This document shows, piece by piece, positions 32,812-45,478 of a stretch of DNA of 64,000 nucleotides. The position numbers and the translations under genes were made by a program. This DNA comes from Ophiura sarsii (Eukaryota > Echinodermata > Ophiuroidea > Amphilepidida > Ophiuridae). The stretch covers positions 65,487,420 through 65,551,419 of the forward strand of contig CM069454.1 in the NCBI GenBank assembly GCA_035610835.1, given 5' to 3'. Numbering within the stretch: position 1 is the first letter of the stretch; every line of letters starts with the position of its first letter. The notes beneath the pieces were generated by a model. It was not told where the DNA came from, made no database searches, and saw only the letters and a program-made list of their open reading frames with translations.

Positions 32812-34622
32812 CGCAAACATATGCTAGTGAACTACAGTACAAATGGCTATCTCTGGTTTGGTAATATTCGTAGGGGTACAAATGGCTATCTCACGTTTGG
32901 TAATATGAATAAATACGTTAGCGGTCTTATTACTAGATGTTCACATTATAATATAGAACACAGGTAGTATGTGACAGCGTGTCAAGATTTATTTGTTAAC
33001 AAATAACACGTTGTTTAGATGTTTAAGTATTTGAAAGTGATCTAAGTTCAAAAGTTCCTGAATATAGAATCCATCACAAATGTTAAGCTGCGGAATGTTA
33101 TGATATCCATCGGTACTACCGTAGTAGATTCAATGTCACAATCAGTGAGATAAAGCAGTTATTTCATACTCATGTCTGACGCTACTTGTGTTATAAATAT
33201 ACTCTGTATACATTCTATATTTCAACTAACAAATTCATGTTTATGCATCCGTACATAGCCTTTGCTATGTGCATACCACTTGAAAATTGCATTTTCATAT
33301 TTGAATATCCCGCCAACAAAAATGTGGAAAAAGTCAGTTTTTTATTAAAATTTAGAACATTATAAGCATTTCATAGCATGGGTAGGGTAAATTGATTATG
33401 TTAACTCACATGTAAACAAGAAAGGATGCATCAAATTCCAATAACATCACAAATGTACTCAAGTTTCCAAATTTGAATGAGAGACACATATTGCGATCTG
33501 ATGCATATTTTGGGTATCTCGTGGACAAACGTATGAAATGGGTGCACAGGTAAAAAGGTTCACCAAAGGCAAACGGAAAATGATATTGACTTCATTTTTT
33601 CACACAAATATAGTAACGAATAAGGTATTCTTATAACGTCGAAAAAAATTCAATCTTCAACTAAGTTTTAAAACAAGATGGCTTCTTTCCACTATTGCAG
33701 GTGTTTTTTTTACTCACCCTGTATGTTCAAGCTTGTCTACCATTTAAAGCTGCAGAATATTATGATATCCAACGGTACCACCTTTAACAATGTTTAAATC
33801 TTAGTAGATTCAATGTCACAATCAGTAAGATAAAGAATTGATTACATATTCGTGGTTAACGCCATTCGTGTTAGGGCTGATATCCAAACTCTCAGCGGTG
33901 TTACACCGGTATTACACCGATATTCTATACAAATATCGGTGTAATACCGGTAAAACATCGGTGTAATACCGGAGTAACACCGCTGAGAGTTTGGATATCA
34001 CCCCTTATAACTACTCTGTATATATTTTATATTTTAACCAGTGTTGTTGGTGATGTTTTGTACCGTGTTATCGGAGCAGGTGACGTGCGTGTTCAGATGT
34101 CTGTATAGCATGTACATGGAAGTTTTTGCGACCTCATATTTCGTATATAGGGCCTACAGACAATCGCCTTTTGGGAGATTTTTTAAATCAAATCTCTGTC
34201 ATTCACAATATGTCAATTCATTGCGACGAAACGCCGGATCAGGAACCTTAGGTGTAGGATAGACAACTTTCAGTGTCGTGTCCAGGGTGTCTCTGGTGGA
34301 GGGGGGAGGGGGTGGGGAGATCTCCATTCTCCCGAGTGATTTCACACCATTTTGCCCGATTATCTGTACCTATTGAACACTTGCGCGCACAATGTTGTAA
34401 TACTATTTACATTTAAACGATGATATTCCTGGACATATGCGCTCGTAGCGTGCGAAAATTTGCTATTTTTGTACTTTTCGATTTCGATATCCCATAATGA
34501 TGTCTTGAAATTAGATAGAAATGGAGTATAACCAATTAAATGTCCCCGAATTTCAACGAACGGGTTCAATTCAAACGAATGATAGCCATAAGTGAGGTCC
34601 GCCCCTCCCCTCGGACACCGCC
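32812..34622. repeat. duplicated block, first copy (parts X1 and Y1)
   Basis: X1 (about 32812-33341) begins near CTAGTGAACTACAGTACAAA. Y1 (33342-34622) begins TTATTAAAATTTAG. The same X and Y sequences follow in tandem as X2 (34623-35148) and Y2 (37935-39203) with very high identity. Identical short reading frames in Y1 and Y2 (34041 and 38625) are a consequence, not evidence of genes. Confidence 0.9.
33874..34004. mobile_element. palindromic MITE of ACACCGGTATTACACCG units, copy 1
   Basis: GGGCTGATATCCAAACTCTC at the left pairs with its complement at the right. The interior repeats CGGTGTAATACCGG and its complement, so the whole 131 bp folds on itself. Confidence 0.75.
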
Positions 34623-35148
34623 ACAAAACATGCTAGTGAACTACAGTACAAATGGCTATCTCTGGTTTGGTAATATTCGTAGGGGTACAAATGGCTATCT
34701 CACGTTTGGTAATATGAATAAATACGTTAGCGATCATATTACTAGATGTTCACATTATAATATAGAACACAGGTAGTATGTGACAGCGTGTCAAGATTTA
34801 TTTGTTAACAAATAACACGTTGTTTAGATAAAGTATTTGAAAGTGATCTAAGTTCAAAAGGTACTGAATATAGAATCCATCACAAATCTAAAGCTGCGGA
34901 ATGTTATGATATCCATCGGTACTACCGTAGTAGATTCAATGACACAATCAGTGAGATAAAGCAGTTATTTCATACTCGTGTCTGACGCTACTTGTGTTAT
35001 AACTATACTCTGTATACATTCTATATTTCAACTAACAAATTCATGTTTATGCATCCGTACATAGCCCTTGCTATGTGCATACCACTTGAAAATTGCATTT
35101 TCATATTTGAATATCCCGCCAACAAAAATTTGGAAAAAGTCAGTTTTT
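34623..35148. repeat. duplicated block, second copy, part X2
   Basis: Nearly identical to 32812-33341. It breaks off at CAGTTTTT, where the Z element is inserted. Confidence 0.9.
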
Positions 35149-37934
35149 GTCTCGCCTGATGTAATCAGAAAGAGACTATGTTATCACTATTTCTGTCCGG
35201 CGTATCGCGTCCGCCGTCCACCGTCAGCCGTCAGCCGTCTGCCGTGTGCTAAAAAATACCTTTGTGACGCGATATCTGGAGATCCGTAAGGCCTATCTTG
35301 ATGGGACTTGGTGGAGGGAAGGGGGGTGGTGCGTTCTGTTGCTGATTGATTTTTCAAGGTCATCGGAGGTCATTCAAAGTCATCGGGGTCAAATATGCTC
35401 AAAATTTTTGTGACGCGTTGTAACGCGATATCTAGAGATCCGTAAGGCCTATCTTGATGGGACTTGATGTCAGGGAAGGGGGTGGGGTGTTCTTTTGCTG
35501 ATTAGATTTTCAAGGTCATTGGAGGTCATTCAAGGTCATCGGGGTCAAATATGGGGTCAAATAAGATCCGTAAGGCCGATCTTGATAAGATTTGGTGGAG
35601 GGAAGGGGGTGGTGTGTTCTTTTTGCTGGTTAAATGTTCAAGGTCATCGGAGGTCATTCAAGGTCATCGGGGTCAAATATGGGGTCAAATAGATCAGTAA
35701 GGCCTATCTTGATGGGATTTGGTGGAGGGAAGGGGGTGGTGTGTTCTTTTTGCTGATTAAATTTTCAAGGTCACCAGAGGTCATCGGGGTCAAATATGGG
35801 GTCAAATAGATCAGTAAGGCCTATATTGATGAGATTTGGTGGAGGGAAGGGGAGTGGTGTGTTCTTTTTGCTGAATAAATTTTCAAGGTCATCAGAGGTC
35901 ATTCAAGGTCATCGGGGGTCAAATAAGATCCGTAAGGCCTACCTTGATTGGATTTGGTGGAGGGAAGGGGGTGTTGTATTTTTTTTGCTGATGAAATTTT
36001 CAAGGTCATTGGAGGTCATTTAAGGTCATCTGGGGTCAAATAAGATCCGTAAGGCCTATCTTGATGGGATTTGGTGGATGGAAGAGGGATGGTGTGTTCT
36101 TTTTGTTGATTAATTTTTCGGGGTCATCGGGGGTCAAATAGATCAGTAAGGCCTATCTTGATGGGATTTGGTGGAGGGAAGGGGGGTGGTGTGTTCTTTT
36201 TCCTGATTTAATTTTTCAAGGTCATCAGAGGTCATTCAAGGTCATTGGGGTCAAATATGGGGTCAAATAGATCAGTAAGGCCTATATTGATGATATTTGG
36301 TGGAGGGAAGGGGAGTGGTGTGTTCTTTTTGCTGAATAAATTTTCAAGGTCATCGGAGGTCATTCAAAGTCATTTGGGGTCAAATAAGATCCGTAAGGTC
36401 TATCTTGATGGGATTTGGTGGACGGAAGAGGGATGGTGTGTTCTTTTTATTTTTCGGGGTCATCGGGGGTCAAATATGGGGTCAAATAGATCAGTAAGGC
36501 CTATCTTGATGGGATTTGGTGGAGGGAAGGGGGGTGGTGTGTTCTTTTTCCTGATTACATTTTCAAGGTCATCAGAGGTCATTCAAGGTCATTGGGATCA
36601 AATATGGGGTCAAATAGATCAGTAAGGCCTATATTGATGAGATTTGGTGGAGGGAAGGGGAGTGGTGTGTTCTTTTTGCTGAATAAATTTTCAAGGTCAT
36701 CAGAGGTCATTCAAGGTCATCGGGGGTCAAATAAGATCCGTAAGGCCTACCTTGATTGGATTTGGTGGAGGGAAGGGGGTGGTGTATTCTTTTTGCTGAT
36801 TACATTTTCAAGGTCATCAGAGGTCATTCAAGGTCATCTGGGGTCAAATAAGATCCGTTAGGCCTATCTTGATGGGATTTGGTGGACGGAAGAGGGATGG
36901 TGTGTTATGTTGCTGATTAATTTTTTAAGGTCATCTGAGGTCATCTGGGGTCAAATAAAATCCGTAAGGCCTATCTTGATGTGATTTGGTGGAGGGAAGG
37001 GGGATGGTGTGTTCTTTTTGCTGATTACATTTTCAAGGTCATCAGGGGTCAAATAAGATCCGTAAGGCCTATCTTGATGGGATTTGGTGGACGGAAGAGG
37101 GATGGTGTGTTTTTTTGCTGATTAATTTTTCAAGGTCATCAGAGGTCATTCAAGGTCAAATAATATCCGTAAGGCCTCTCTTGACGGGATTTGGTGGAAA
37201 GAAGCTGGATGGTGTGTTCTTTTTCTGATTAATTTTTCGAGGTCATTCAAGGTCATCTGGGGTCAAATAAGATCCGTAAGGTCTATCTTGATTATATTTG
37301 GTGGAGAGAAGGGGTGTGGTGTGTTCTTTTTGCTGATTAATTTTTCAAGGTCATTCAAGGTCATCTGGGGTCAAATAAGATCCGTAAGGCCTATCTTGAT
37401 GGGATTTGGTGGAGGGAAGGGGTATGGTGTGTTCTTTTTGCTGATTACATTTTCAAGGTCATGAGAGGTCATTCAAGGTCAAATATGGGGTCAAATAGAT
37501 CCGTAGGGCCTATCTTGATGCGACTTCGTGGAGGGAAGGGGGTGTGTATTCTTTTTGTTGATTACATTTTCACGGTCATTGGAGGTCATTGAAGATCGTC
37601 TGGGGTCCCCCTAAAATGTCTTGCCTTATTTTGCCCCCCCCCCCCCCCCCCCCCACCCCCAAATTATGATGCTGGCGCCGCCACTGCATAGTCCAAAGGG
37701 GGTGGGGTGCCATCTAAACTTTGAAGGGCCATAAAGCGGAAACGATTCGTTTGTGTTCCGCATTTTTTTTAGTACTGGGTAACATTTGAGCATCCCTTAA
37801 GGTATTAACATCCCTTGCATTAACTACAATGCATACCTATGTGACAGTGCTACATTGTATCATATGTTTCATCATCATTTCTTTCAAGTCACTTTTGATG
37901 AACAGGCGAGACGCGCCGTTCGAGAACCGCCTTG
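35149..37934. mobile_element. Z insertion with GTCTCGCCTG / CAGGCGAGAC ends
   Basis: Comparison with the uninterrupted X1-Y1 copy defines the insertion cleanly. Before it the sequence reads CAGTTTTT, after it TTTATTAAAATTTAG, exactly as at 33334-33356 without the insert. GTCTCGCCTGATG starts it, and TGATGAACAGGCGAGAC lies 23 bp before its right boundary. Most of the interior is the minisatellite at 35280-37620. A run of about 20 C lies at 37636-37655. Confidence 0.75.
35280..37620. repeat. ~117-bp minisatellite, about 20 units, rich in AGGTCA
   Basis: Each unit holds GATCCGTAAGGCCTATCTTG, ATGGGATTTGGTGGAGGGAA, GGTGTGTTCTTTTTGCTGAT and then AGGTCATCGGAGGTCATTCA with further AGGTCA copies. I count 20 occurrences of the GTAAGGCC-type block at 96-156-bp spacing. 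AGGTCA half-sites lie four bases apart (AGGTCA-TCGG-AGGTCA-TTCA-AGGTCA). Frames over this array are artefacts. Confidence 0.9.
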
Positions 37935-39203
37935 TTTATTAAAATTTAGAATATTATAAGCATTTCATAGCATGGGTAGGGTAAATTGATTATGTTAACT
38001 CACATGTAAACAAGAAAGGATGCATCAAATTCCAATAACATCACAAATGTACTCAAGTTTCCAAATTTGAATGAGAGACACATATTGCGATCTGATGCAT
38101 ATTTTGGGTATCTCGTGGACAAACGTATGAAATGGGTGCACAGGTAAAAAGGTTCACCAAAGGCAAACGGAAAATGATATTGACTTCATTTTTTCACACA
38201 AATATAGTAACGAATAAGGTATTCTTATAACGTCGAAAAAAATTCAATCTTCAACTAAGTTTTAAAACAAGATGGCTTCTTTCCACTATTGCAGGTGTTT
38301 TTTTGACTCACCCTGTATGTTCAAGCTTGTCTACCATTTAAAGCTGCAGAATATTATGATATCCAACGGTACCACCTTTAAATCTTAGTAGATTCAATGT
38401 CACAATCAGTAAGATAAAGAATTGATTACATATTCGTGGTTAACGCCATTCGTGTTAGGGCTGATATCCAAACTCTCAGCGGTGTTACACCGGTATTACA
38501 CCGATATTCTATACAAATATCGGTAAAATACAGGTATAACATCGGTGTAATACCGGAGTAACACCGCTGAGAGTTTGGATATCACCCCTTATAACTACTC
38601 TGTATATATTTTATATTTTAACCAGTGTTGTTGGTGATGTTTTGTACCGTGTTATCGGAGCAGGTGACGTGCGTGTTCAGATGTCTGTATAGCATGTACA
38701 TGGAAGTTTTTGCGACCTCATATTTCGTATATAGGGCCTACAGACAATCGCCTTTTGGGAGATTTTTTAAATCAAATCTCTGTCATTCACAATATGTCAA
38801 TTCATTGCGACGAAACGCCGGATCAGGAACCTTAGGTGTAGGATAGACAACTTTCAGTGTCGTGTCCAGGGTGTCTCTGGTGGAGGGGGGGGGGGGGAGA
38901 TCTCCATTCTCCCGAATGATTTCACACCATTTTGCCCGATTATCTGTACCTATTGAACACTTGCGCGCACAATGTTGTAATACTATTTACATTTAAACGA
39001 TGATATTCCTGGACATATGCGCTCGTAGCGTGCGAAAATTTGCTATTTTTGTACTTTTCGATTTCGATATCCCATAATGATGTCTTGAAATTAAGTAGAA
39101 ATGGAGTATAACCAATTAAATGTCCCCGAATGTCAACGAACGGGTTCAATTCAAACGAATGATAGCCATAAGTGAGGTCCGCCCCTCCCCTCGGACACCG
39201 CCA
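37935..39203. repeat. duplicated block, second copy, part Y2
   Basis: Nearly identical to 33342-34622. Differences include a short deletion near 38385 and a longer G run at 38883-38897. Confidence 0.9.
38458..38588. mobile_element. palindromic MITE of ACACCGGTATTACACCG units, copy 2
   Basis: Carried in Y2. It differs from copy 1 at a few bases in the centre (GGTAAAATACAGGTATAACA), where the palindrome is now imperfect. Confidence 0.7.
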
Positions 39204-39398
39204 CTCGCTGTTATGTGTTATGCGTACGGAAACATGTCTGTATCGTAAACATGCTGTCTCTATAGAGGTGCCTGTGCCACTCGCGCCATTTGTTCTCATC
39301 AAATAATCGGCATTAACCCTAACTCTACCCCCCCCCCTACTTTTTTCAGAATTTTTTCTTCAACGTGGAAAATCGACCAAAATATCCCCCCGATCCCC

Positions 39399-39465
39399 CC
39401 GGGATTTTATCCAGGGACCTGTCGCACCACAGGCGAAGAATTCTCCACTAGACCACGGCTGTCAA
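39399..39465 (-). tRNA. tRNA-derived sequence, degenerate
   Basis: The minus strand reads CCGTGGTCTAGTGGAGAATT (A-box type of the Glu/Gly/Asp group), then CCTGTGGTGCGACAGG as a stem-loop, and GGTCCCTGGATAAAATCCC as a weak B box. It is probably a SINE head or tRNA pseudogene. Confidence 0.4.
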
Positions 39466-39558
39466 AGTTAGTTTGCGCAGTGTATTGCGCAAACTATATG
39501 GGCTGGGTCCATTTTTTCATCCAAAAACTTCCACGCCGGGTGGTACCAACGCAAGTTA

Positions 39559-39890
39559 TAAAACTCGCCTATTGCTTGTGTGTTGGATTTCGATCGCGAC
39601 AGGAGCATGCGCAGATGCGATTTTTGTGTACATGTTCATCCCCGTTACACGCCCGTACACTTCCCCGTACACTCCCTTGCATAGCCGGGCACCGTTTTTT
39701 CTCAAATGGTGCCTGAATATTGCTGTTGCTGTGTACCTAAATACATGTGCTGTCTGTTGAATTTGGAACCAACATTTAATTTGAACTGTCTATTTTCAAT
39801 TTAAAAAAATACTCCAATTCGGGAAAAAAATCACAAAAGCTCACAGACAACAAATAAGCACATCATTTTACTCGACCTAGAATTTCAAAC
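39559..39890. repeat. second copy of the dispersed repeat at 30895-31385, without tRNA
   Basis: Alignment is continuous across the point where the other copy carries the tRNA-Asn segment, giving an empty-site comparison. Confidence 0.75.
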
Positions 39891-40029
39891 TTACAAATTT
39901 GGCGTTCCAAAAATATCGGAAGAAAATGCAGTTACTCTCGACTGGCTTGACCAATTTTGATCCGGTAAATGTATGTTGATATATCGATTCGCGCCAATAC
40001 AGAAAAATTGACACGAGGGCAATCATTGG

Positions 40030-40440
40030 CTAGCAAAATCTTCTACGCAGCCGTTAGCACGCTAATGCTTATAGCGTAACGTTAGGCATACGTAATCATC
40101 ATAATGTAATCGTTACCACGCTAATGCCTATGGTTTTATTAGGCATATGTAATCGTTATCACTTATAGCTATATAATAGCTCTAGTTAGGCATGTGTAAT
40201 CGTTATCGCGCTAACGTTTGTAGCGTATAGTTAGGCATATGTAATCGTTATCATGCTAATGCCTATCGTTATCATGCTAATATCTGTAGCGTATAGTTAA
40301 GCATATGTTATAGTTATCACGCTAATGTCTGTAGCGCATAGCTAGGCATGTAATCGTTATTACGCTAATGTATATAGCGTATAGTTAGGCATATGTAATC
40401 GTTATCACGCTAATGTATATAGGGTATACACCTAGCAACA
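40030..40440. repeat. ~45-bp minisatellite, about nine units
   Basis: The unit is TAGCGTATAGTTAGGCATAT then GTAATCGTTATCACGCTAAT and a variable TGT/CCT segment. It is irregular at the left and more regular towards the right. Confidence 0.85.
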
Positions 40441-40794
40441 AAAGTCCCTGACCAGGTGCTTTGAGGTTGGCTAATGCTAATTCAAAATAGATAATCAGTA
40501 CCAAAAATCTGAAATATACATTAAATGAGCAAATTTCTTCTCCGCAGTTTGATACCTCATTCAACAAAATCGAATTAGTATTGAAAATGTAACTTTTGAA
40601 AAGTGACTAATTTTCTTTAAATGGCGCTGATCATGGTTTATATTGTTGCTAGGTGTTATGTTTGGTATCAAAATCAAAAGATTCATCCAAATGTCTATCT
40701 CGCCTGTTTGGTGACATATTGAAATCGAAAAATACTTTAAATGACCTAAACAAAGTGTACGACTTTCTTTTGTTGAGCACTTCATGTGTCAATA

Positions 40795-41005
40795 TCGTTC
40801 AATACTGGGACAAATCACTACTGGTAGCATTGGAGCATAAAAACGTTCGAGTATCGTTCGAAACTGGAAAACAATTTAGTGTTCCTGTATTGACCGATAC
40901 TGGACCAGTTTAAATCGTACCAGTATCGAGCACACTGGCATATTTTATGTTCCAGTACTGAACTACACTGGTATAGTTCTAGTATTGAACGATACTGGTT
41001 TCCAT
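40795..41005. repeat. cluster of CCAGTAT/ATACTGG self-complementary pieces
   Basis: ATACTGG and CCAGTAT (or GTATCG/CGATAC) recur at least ten times in both orientations. It resembles the interiors of the small palindromic elements in this window. Its termini are not clear to me. Confidence 0.5.
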
Positions 41006-41009
41006 ATCT

Positions 41010-41550
41010 GGTACCTAAAGTACACTTTTCCGCTAAAGTGATTACTACTTACTTTTTGACCTATAAATAAAGGTTAGCTTTTATACTAGTGATCTATTTG
41101 TTTGTTTTTGTAAGATCCTACATGAGGATCGCTTGATCTTTTTGCTAAACACACCGATATCTCCCTATAATTATATCCGCTCAATAGAAAACATCCTCAA
41201 CGTCGGCTTATTTTCTGTCGATTACTTTCAATTTTTAGGGAAGATTAACGAGACTTACTACACTTTATACAAGCTACAACAATGTCATACACATTCAATA
41301 CACATTCAATACACACATCAAGGTCAAATGGCTGTTTCAAACCGTTCACAATTTGTTTTAATTCACCCTCTATAGCTATACTTGCTTGAGAAATTGGGGA
41401 AGGTTTGATCACAAAGTGCCAGAATCCCGGGCCAGAATCATCACTATTTCAATGATGTTAATGCTAACATTGATGAAACTACAGTATCTGAGAGATGATA
41501 CATGTACATCACATTATAGAGGTCATCAAGACATTTAGTGCGCAACTCTA
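41010..41550. other. no recognised feature
   Basis: AT-rich. It includes a short direct repeat (ACACATTCAATACACATTCA near 41290). Confidence 0.3.
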
Positions 41551-42169
41551 CAGGCGCGGATACAGGGGGGGGGGGGGGGGGGGGGGGCTCGACGGGCCCG
41601 CCCTCCCCTCCACCCCCCCCCCCCCCCCCCCCAAAAAAGGAAAGGAAAAAAAGGAAAAAAATAAAAGGGAAAAAAGGGAAAGAGTGAGGAAGAAGAGGGG
41701 ACAAACGAAAAAGCAAAAATAAAAGGGTGGGGGAGGAGGGGTACGACAAGGCGGGAGGGGAGGCATGCGAGGGACATAAGAACGTTTGAAGTTTATTGGA
41801 AGTTGGTCGGGAATACATACGCGTACGTACATTGACGGGAAATCTGATATTTTGGTGGTAACTATAATAGTTTAACTTCTTTCTGGCATAGGCCTATATT
41901 AAAAGCCAATATTGATCGGAAATAAAGTGATTGCTTTACAATAAAATATTGCACAAAAGTACATACCAAATCGCACCAAATGGGTTCGAAAATTGAAAAA
42001 AAAAATCCAATTGAAACTGCCCCCCCCCCTGTTCGAGTTTTTAAACAATCTAGATTTAAATCAAGAAAATATCAGTATAATTATATGCTCAACTTCTTTC
42101 TTGCATTGATAAAAAACAAAATATTTATTGGAAATGAAGAGGTGGCTTTTCGAAAAAATGTTGGTCTAA

Positions 42170-43899
42170 TGGGGCCCTCACATGTATCCGTGTGAGCTGA
42201 GCGGCCCTTACCGTGTAAAAAATGGGTGCGGACGGCGGCACACACGGCGGGCCGTTTCCCGTCCGTTGAACACGTTCAGGGGACTTTGCCGGCCACCGGA
42301 GTTTTGAACATGCTCAAAACTCCTGGCGGTTGAGTAAAAGCGGCGGCGAACGATGAGAGCCCGGTATGAAGACGGTATAAGGACGGCGCACCCGTTCGCA
42401 TCCGTTTCGCACCCGTTTCGCACCCGTTTCACGCCCATTCGCAGGGCGGTGATTGACGGTGGTGGACGTCGACCATCTTAGCGACGGACTGCGAATGGCC
42501 GCATGCAGTCTAGTAACCGTTCGCGGAACGGACTCTCAGCAGGCATGTTGCAACTCTCTAAATGTAAAAGAGCTAAAATTCACTCTTTTGAGAGCTCTAG
42601 GAGGAACAGATCTTTTTTGGAGTGAAGTTCACTCTTAAAAGAGCGATTTTCACTCTAAAAAGAGTTAAAATCATTCTGAAAAGAGTGGAAATCACTCTTA
42701 AAAGAGTGACAAATCACTCTGAAAAGAGTGAACTTCACTTCTTAGAAGAGCCGTCCCTCCTAAAGCTCTCGAAAGAGTGAGGTTTAGCTCTTTTACATTT
42801 AGAGAGTATTATAATGTGGTTCGTACGAATTCCGGAATACAAATGAAACGGCGAGCTTGAGCGCTCAGCTTGAAAAGGGCGATTTGATGATGTAATCAGA
42901 CGTTTCGGCCGGTACCCAGGCGTTTCGACCGGTTAGGAACCGGTATGGAGGTGGTATGCACACGATGAGGACACGGTGAGAACGGTAAGCTAGAACTGTA
43001 TGAGGCCGGTGATCCCGGGACAAGGCCGGTGAGAACCCGGAACAGACCCGGTGTAGAACGGTATGGACCGAGGACCCGGTAAGGAGGTGTTATGCACCCG
43101 GTAAGAACGGTAAGCTAGAAATGTATGAGGACGGTGAGTCTAGTACCCGACCGGTGACGACCCGGTATAGACCCTGTATATAACGTTATGGGCCCGGTGG
43201 CCACAACAAAAGATTAATGCGCCCGCTGACATTTTTTACTGATTGATTGGACTCTGTTGTTTTTCTATTAGACGGTAAGGTGGCCGCCTGCCATTACCGC
43301 CCTGCGAACGGGCGTGAAACGGGTGCGCCGTCTTTATACCGTCCTCAAACCGGGCTCTCACCGTTTGCCGCCGCTTTTACTCACCCAGCAGGACCCGGCA
43401 GGAGTTTTGAGCTTGCTCAAAAGTCATGCCGGGCGCGGATGGCCGGCAATGTCCCCGGCAACGTGTTCAACGGACGGGAAACGGCCCACCGTGTGACATC
43501 ACCGTGTGCCACCGTCTGCACCAATTTGTCACACGGTAATGGGCCGGCCAGCTCACACGGATACATGTGAGTACAAATGTATTTTACAGACATTCCCGGA
43601 ATGTGAGCGAAGCGGCGAGCTTGAGCGCTCAGCTTATACAGGGCAGTTTGATGACGTTATCAAGGCGGTTCGGTCGGTACCCAAGCGTTTCGGCCGGTGA
43701 GGACCTGGTGAGGAGGTGGTATGAGCCTGGTTCCAGGCCGATAAGGACCCGGTATAGAACAGTATGAACCCGGTGACAAAAAATAAATCAATGCGGCCGT
43801 TGACATATTTTGCTGATTGTTCACCGTGTTGGACTCTGTTGTTTTTCTATAAGACGGTAAGGGGCCGCCCAGCTCACACGGATACATGTGAGGGCCCCA
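42170..43899. mobile_element. 1.73-kb GC-rich inverted-repeat element, TAA target duplication (Harbinger-like)
   Basis: TGGGGCCCTCACATGTATCC at the left and its complement at the right are flanked by TAA (42167-42169, 43900-43902). Removing the element and one TAA leaves TTGGTCTAAAGTATACACC, which matches the uninterrupted repeat copies nearby (TTGGTCAAAAGTATACACC at 44410) except for one base. A 3-bp T-x-A duplication is typical of PIF/Harbinger. The inside is full of GGTGAGAACGGT-type pieces and further inverted segments near 42240-42440 and 43290-43560. No protein is credible. Confidence 0.75.
42553..42807. mobile_element. nested palindromic MITE of CACTCTNAAAAGAGTG units
   Basis: ACTCTCTAAATGTAAAAGAG at the left and its complement at the right bound ~255 bp made of self-complementary CACTCTTAAAAGAGTG pieces. 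It is inserted in the 1.73-kb GC-rich element. Confidence 0.75.
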
Positions 43900-43902
43900 T
43901 AA

Positions 43903-44690
43903 AGTATACACCAGATCGCACCAAATGAGTTCGAAAATTGAAAAAAATCCAATTCTGAGGGGGCACATCCCCCATCACACTCCCCCCTGTTCGAGTTTTG
44001 AACCATCTATAGGCCTACTTAAATCATGAAATTTATCAGTATATTATGCTCAACTTCATTCGTGCATTGATAAAAAACAAAATATTTATTGGAAATGAAG
44101 AGGTGGCTTTTCGATTGCATTTGGGTCAAAAATATACATCAGATCGCACCAAATGAGTTCGAAAATTGAACAAAAATCCAATTATTTGCTTTACATATAA
44201 AATATTGCTCAAAAGTACATACCAAATCGCACCAAATGGGTTCGAAAATTGAAAAACAAAATTCAATTCAAACCCCCTGTTCGAGCTTTATGTTCCGATT
44301 ACTGGTCCAATTTTCAACTTGATGTTTTCTATTTTACATTTTTAGAAGCACAATTTCACAAAATATTGAGTATATAAAATATTTATTGGAAATGAAGAGG
44401 TGGCTTTTCGATAAAATGTTGGTCAAAAGTATACACCAGATCGCACCAAATGAGTTCGAAAATTGAAAAAAATCCAATTCAGACTCCCCTGTTCGAGCTT
44501 TTAAACCATCTATACTTAAATCAAGAATATGTCAGTATATGCTCAACTTCTTTCGTGCATTGATAAAAAACAAAATATTTATTGGAAATGAAGAGGTGGC
44601 TTTTCGATAACATTTTGGTCAAAAATATACACCAGATCGCACCAAATGAGTTTGAAAATTGAATTTGTTTCTACTTATGAGGGGGGATGG
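43903..44690. repeat. tandem-like ~200-bp repeat, several units
   Basis: The unit carries ACACCAGATCGCACCAAATG then AGTTCGAAAATTG and CCCCCTGTTCGAGC, and TTTATTGGAAATGAAGAGGT followed by GGCTTTTCGATAA. About four units are here, one lies at 41945-42166, and others at 56625-57010. Confidence 0.75.
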
Positions 44691-44760
44691 AGACAGACTC
44701 CCCCTGTCCGAGCATAGCTCGGAGGGCGGAACTGCGCAACGCTTGGATGGTACTCTCTTG

Positions 44761-45478
44761 GTACTCTCTTAAATCAAAAGATTAGATTGGATTTAGATTG
44801 AAAACATAATAAAAACTCGTGACAATGAGTATAGCTTTGAGTCAATCTGGAAAAAGATTGATACATATTACTGCACTCTACACATGTGTTTCGTCAATCT
44901 CGACTAAAGTGTCAATCTAGAAAAAGATTGAATTCAACACATGCGCAGTTATAGGTAGGTCATATTGGTTTCGTAACACTTTGGATTTATTTATATATTA
45001 CAACAAATGATTCGATCTGCAACATAAACTATTTCATAATTAAATGGCAAGTAAGAACATTAATTCACACAAAAAACTATTCACATGAACAATTTTTTTG
45101 GAGAATGTTAATAAAAAGCCCAATGATGATATTGTTCTTCCAATTGCCAGTCATATATTCGTGTGTACGAAAATATCCATCTGTAGGGTTGACAATATCG
45201 ATCTTTTACTACAGATTGAAAACTTTTCAATCGAAAAACGATTGAAGCTTTCAATCCAATAGATTGAATAGTACAATCTAAATTCTGGATTGGAACATTT
45301 TCAATTCACATATCAATCTAATAGATTGATACCTTCAATCTTTTCCAGATTGAAACCTTCCAATCCAAAAAAAGGTTGAATGTCAAACTTAAAAGTTTGT
45401 TCTCTCACGGCAATCTAAGAAAGATTGAAAAGTCAATATTTTAGGTTGAATTTTCAATCTTTCGAATTAAGAGAGTAC
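44761..45478. mobile_element. ~720-bp palindromic element of CAATCTNGAAAAAGATTG units
   Basis: GTACTCTCTTAA at the left and TTAAGAGAGTAC at the right are exact inverted ends. Near each end AATCT/AGATT pieces pair with each other (for example CAATCTAGAAAAAGATTGAA). GTACTCTCTT is repeated just outside the left end. Confidence 0.7.

Noticed and set aside
34041..34262. Identical 73-residue frames at 34041 and 38625
   Set aside because: They are identical only because the block is duplicated; no family resemblance and no start context.
35495..36861. Open frames of 65-126 residues with GGGKGSGVFFLLNKFS repeats
   Set aside because: They are translations of the AGGTCA minisatellite, with the frame set by unit length.
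41444..41832. Overlapping minus-strand frames with poly-Gly and poly-Pro
   Set aside because: They are translations of long G and C runs at the element end.
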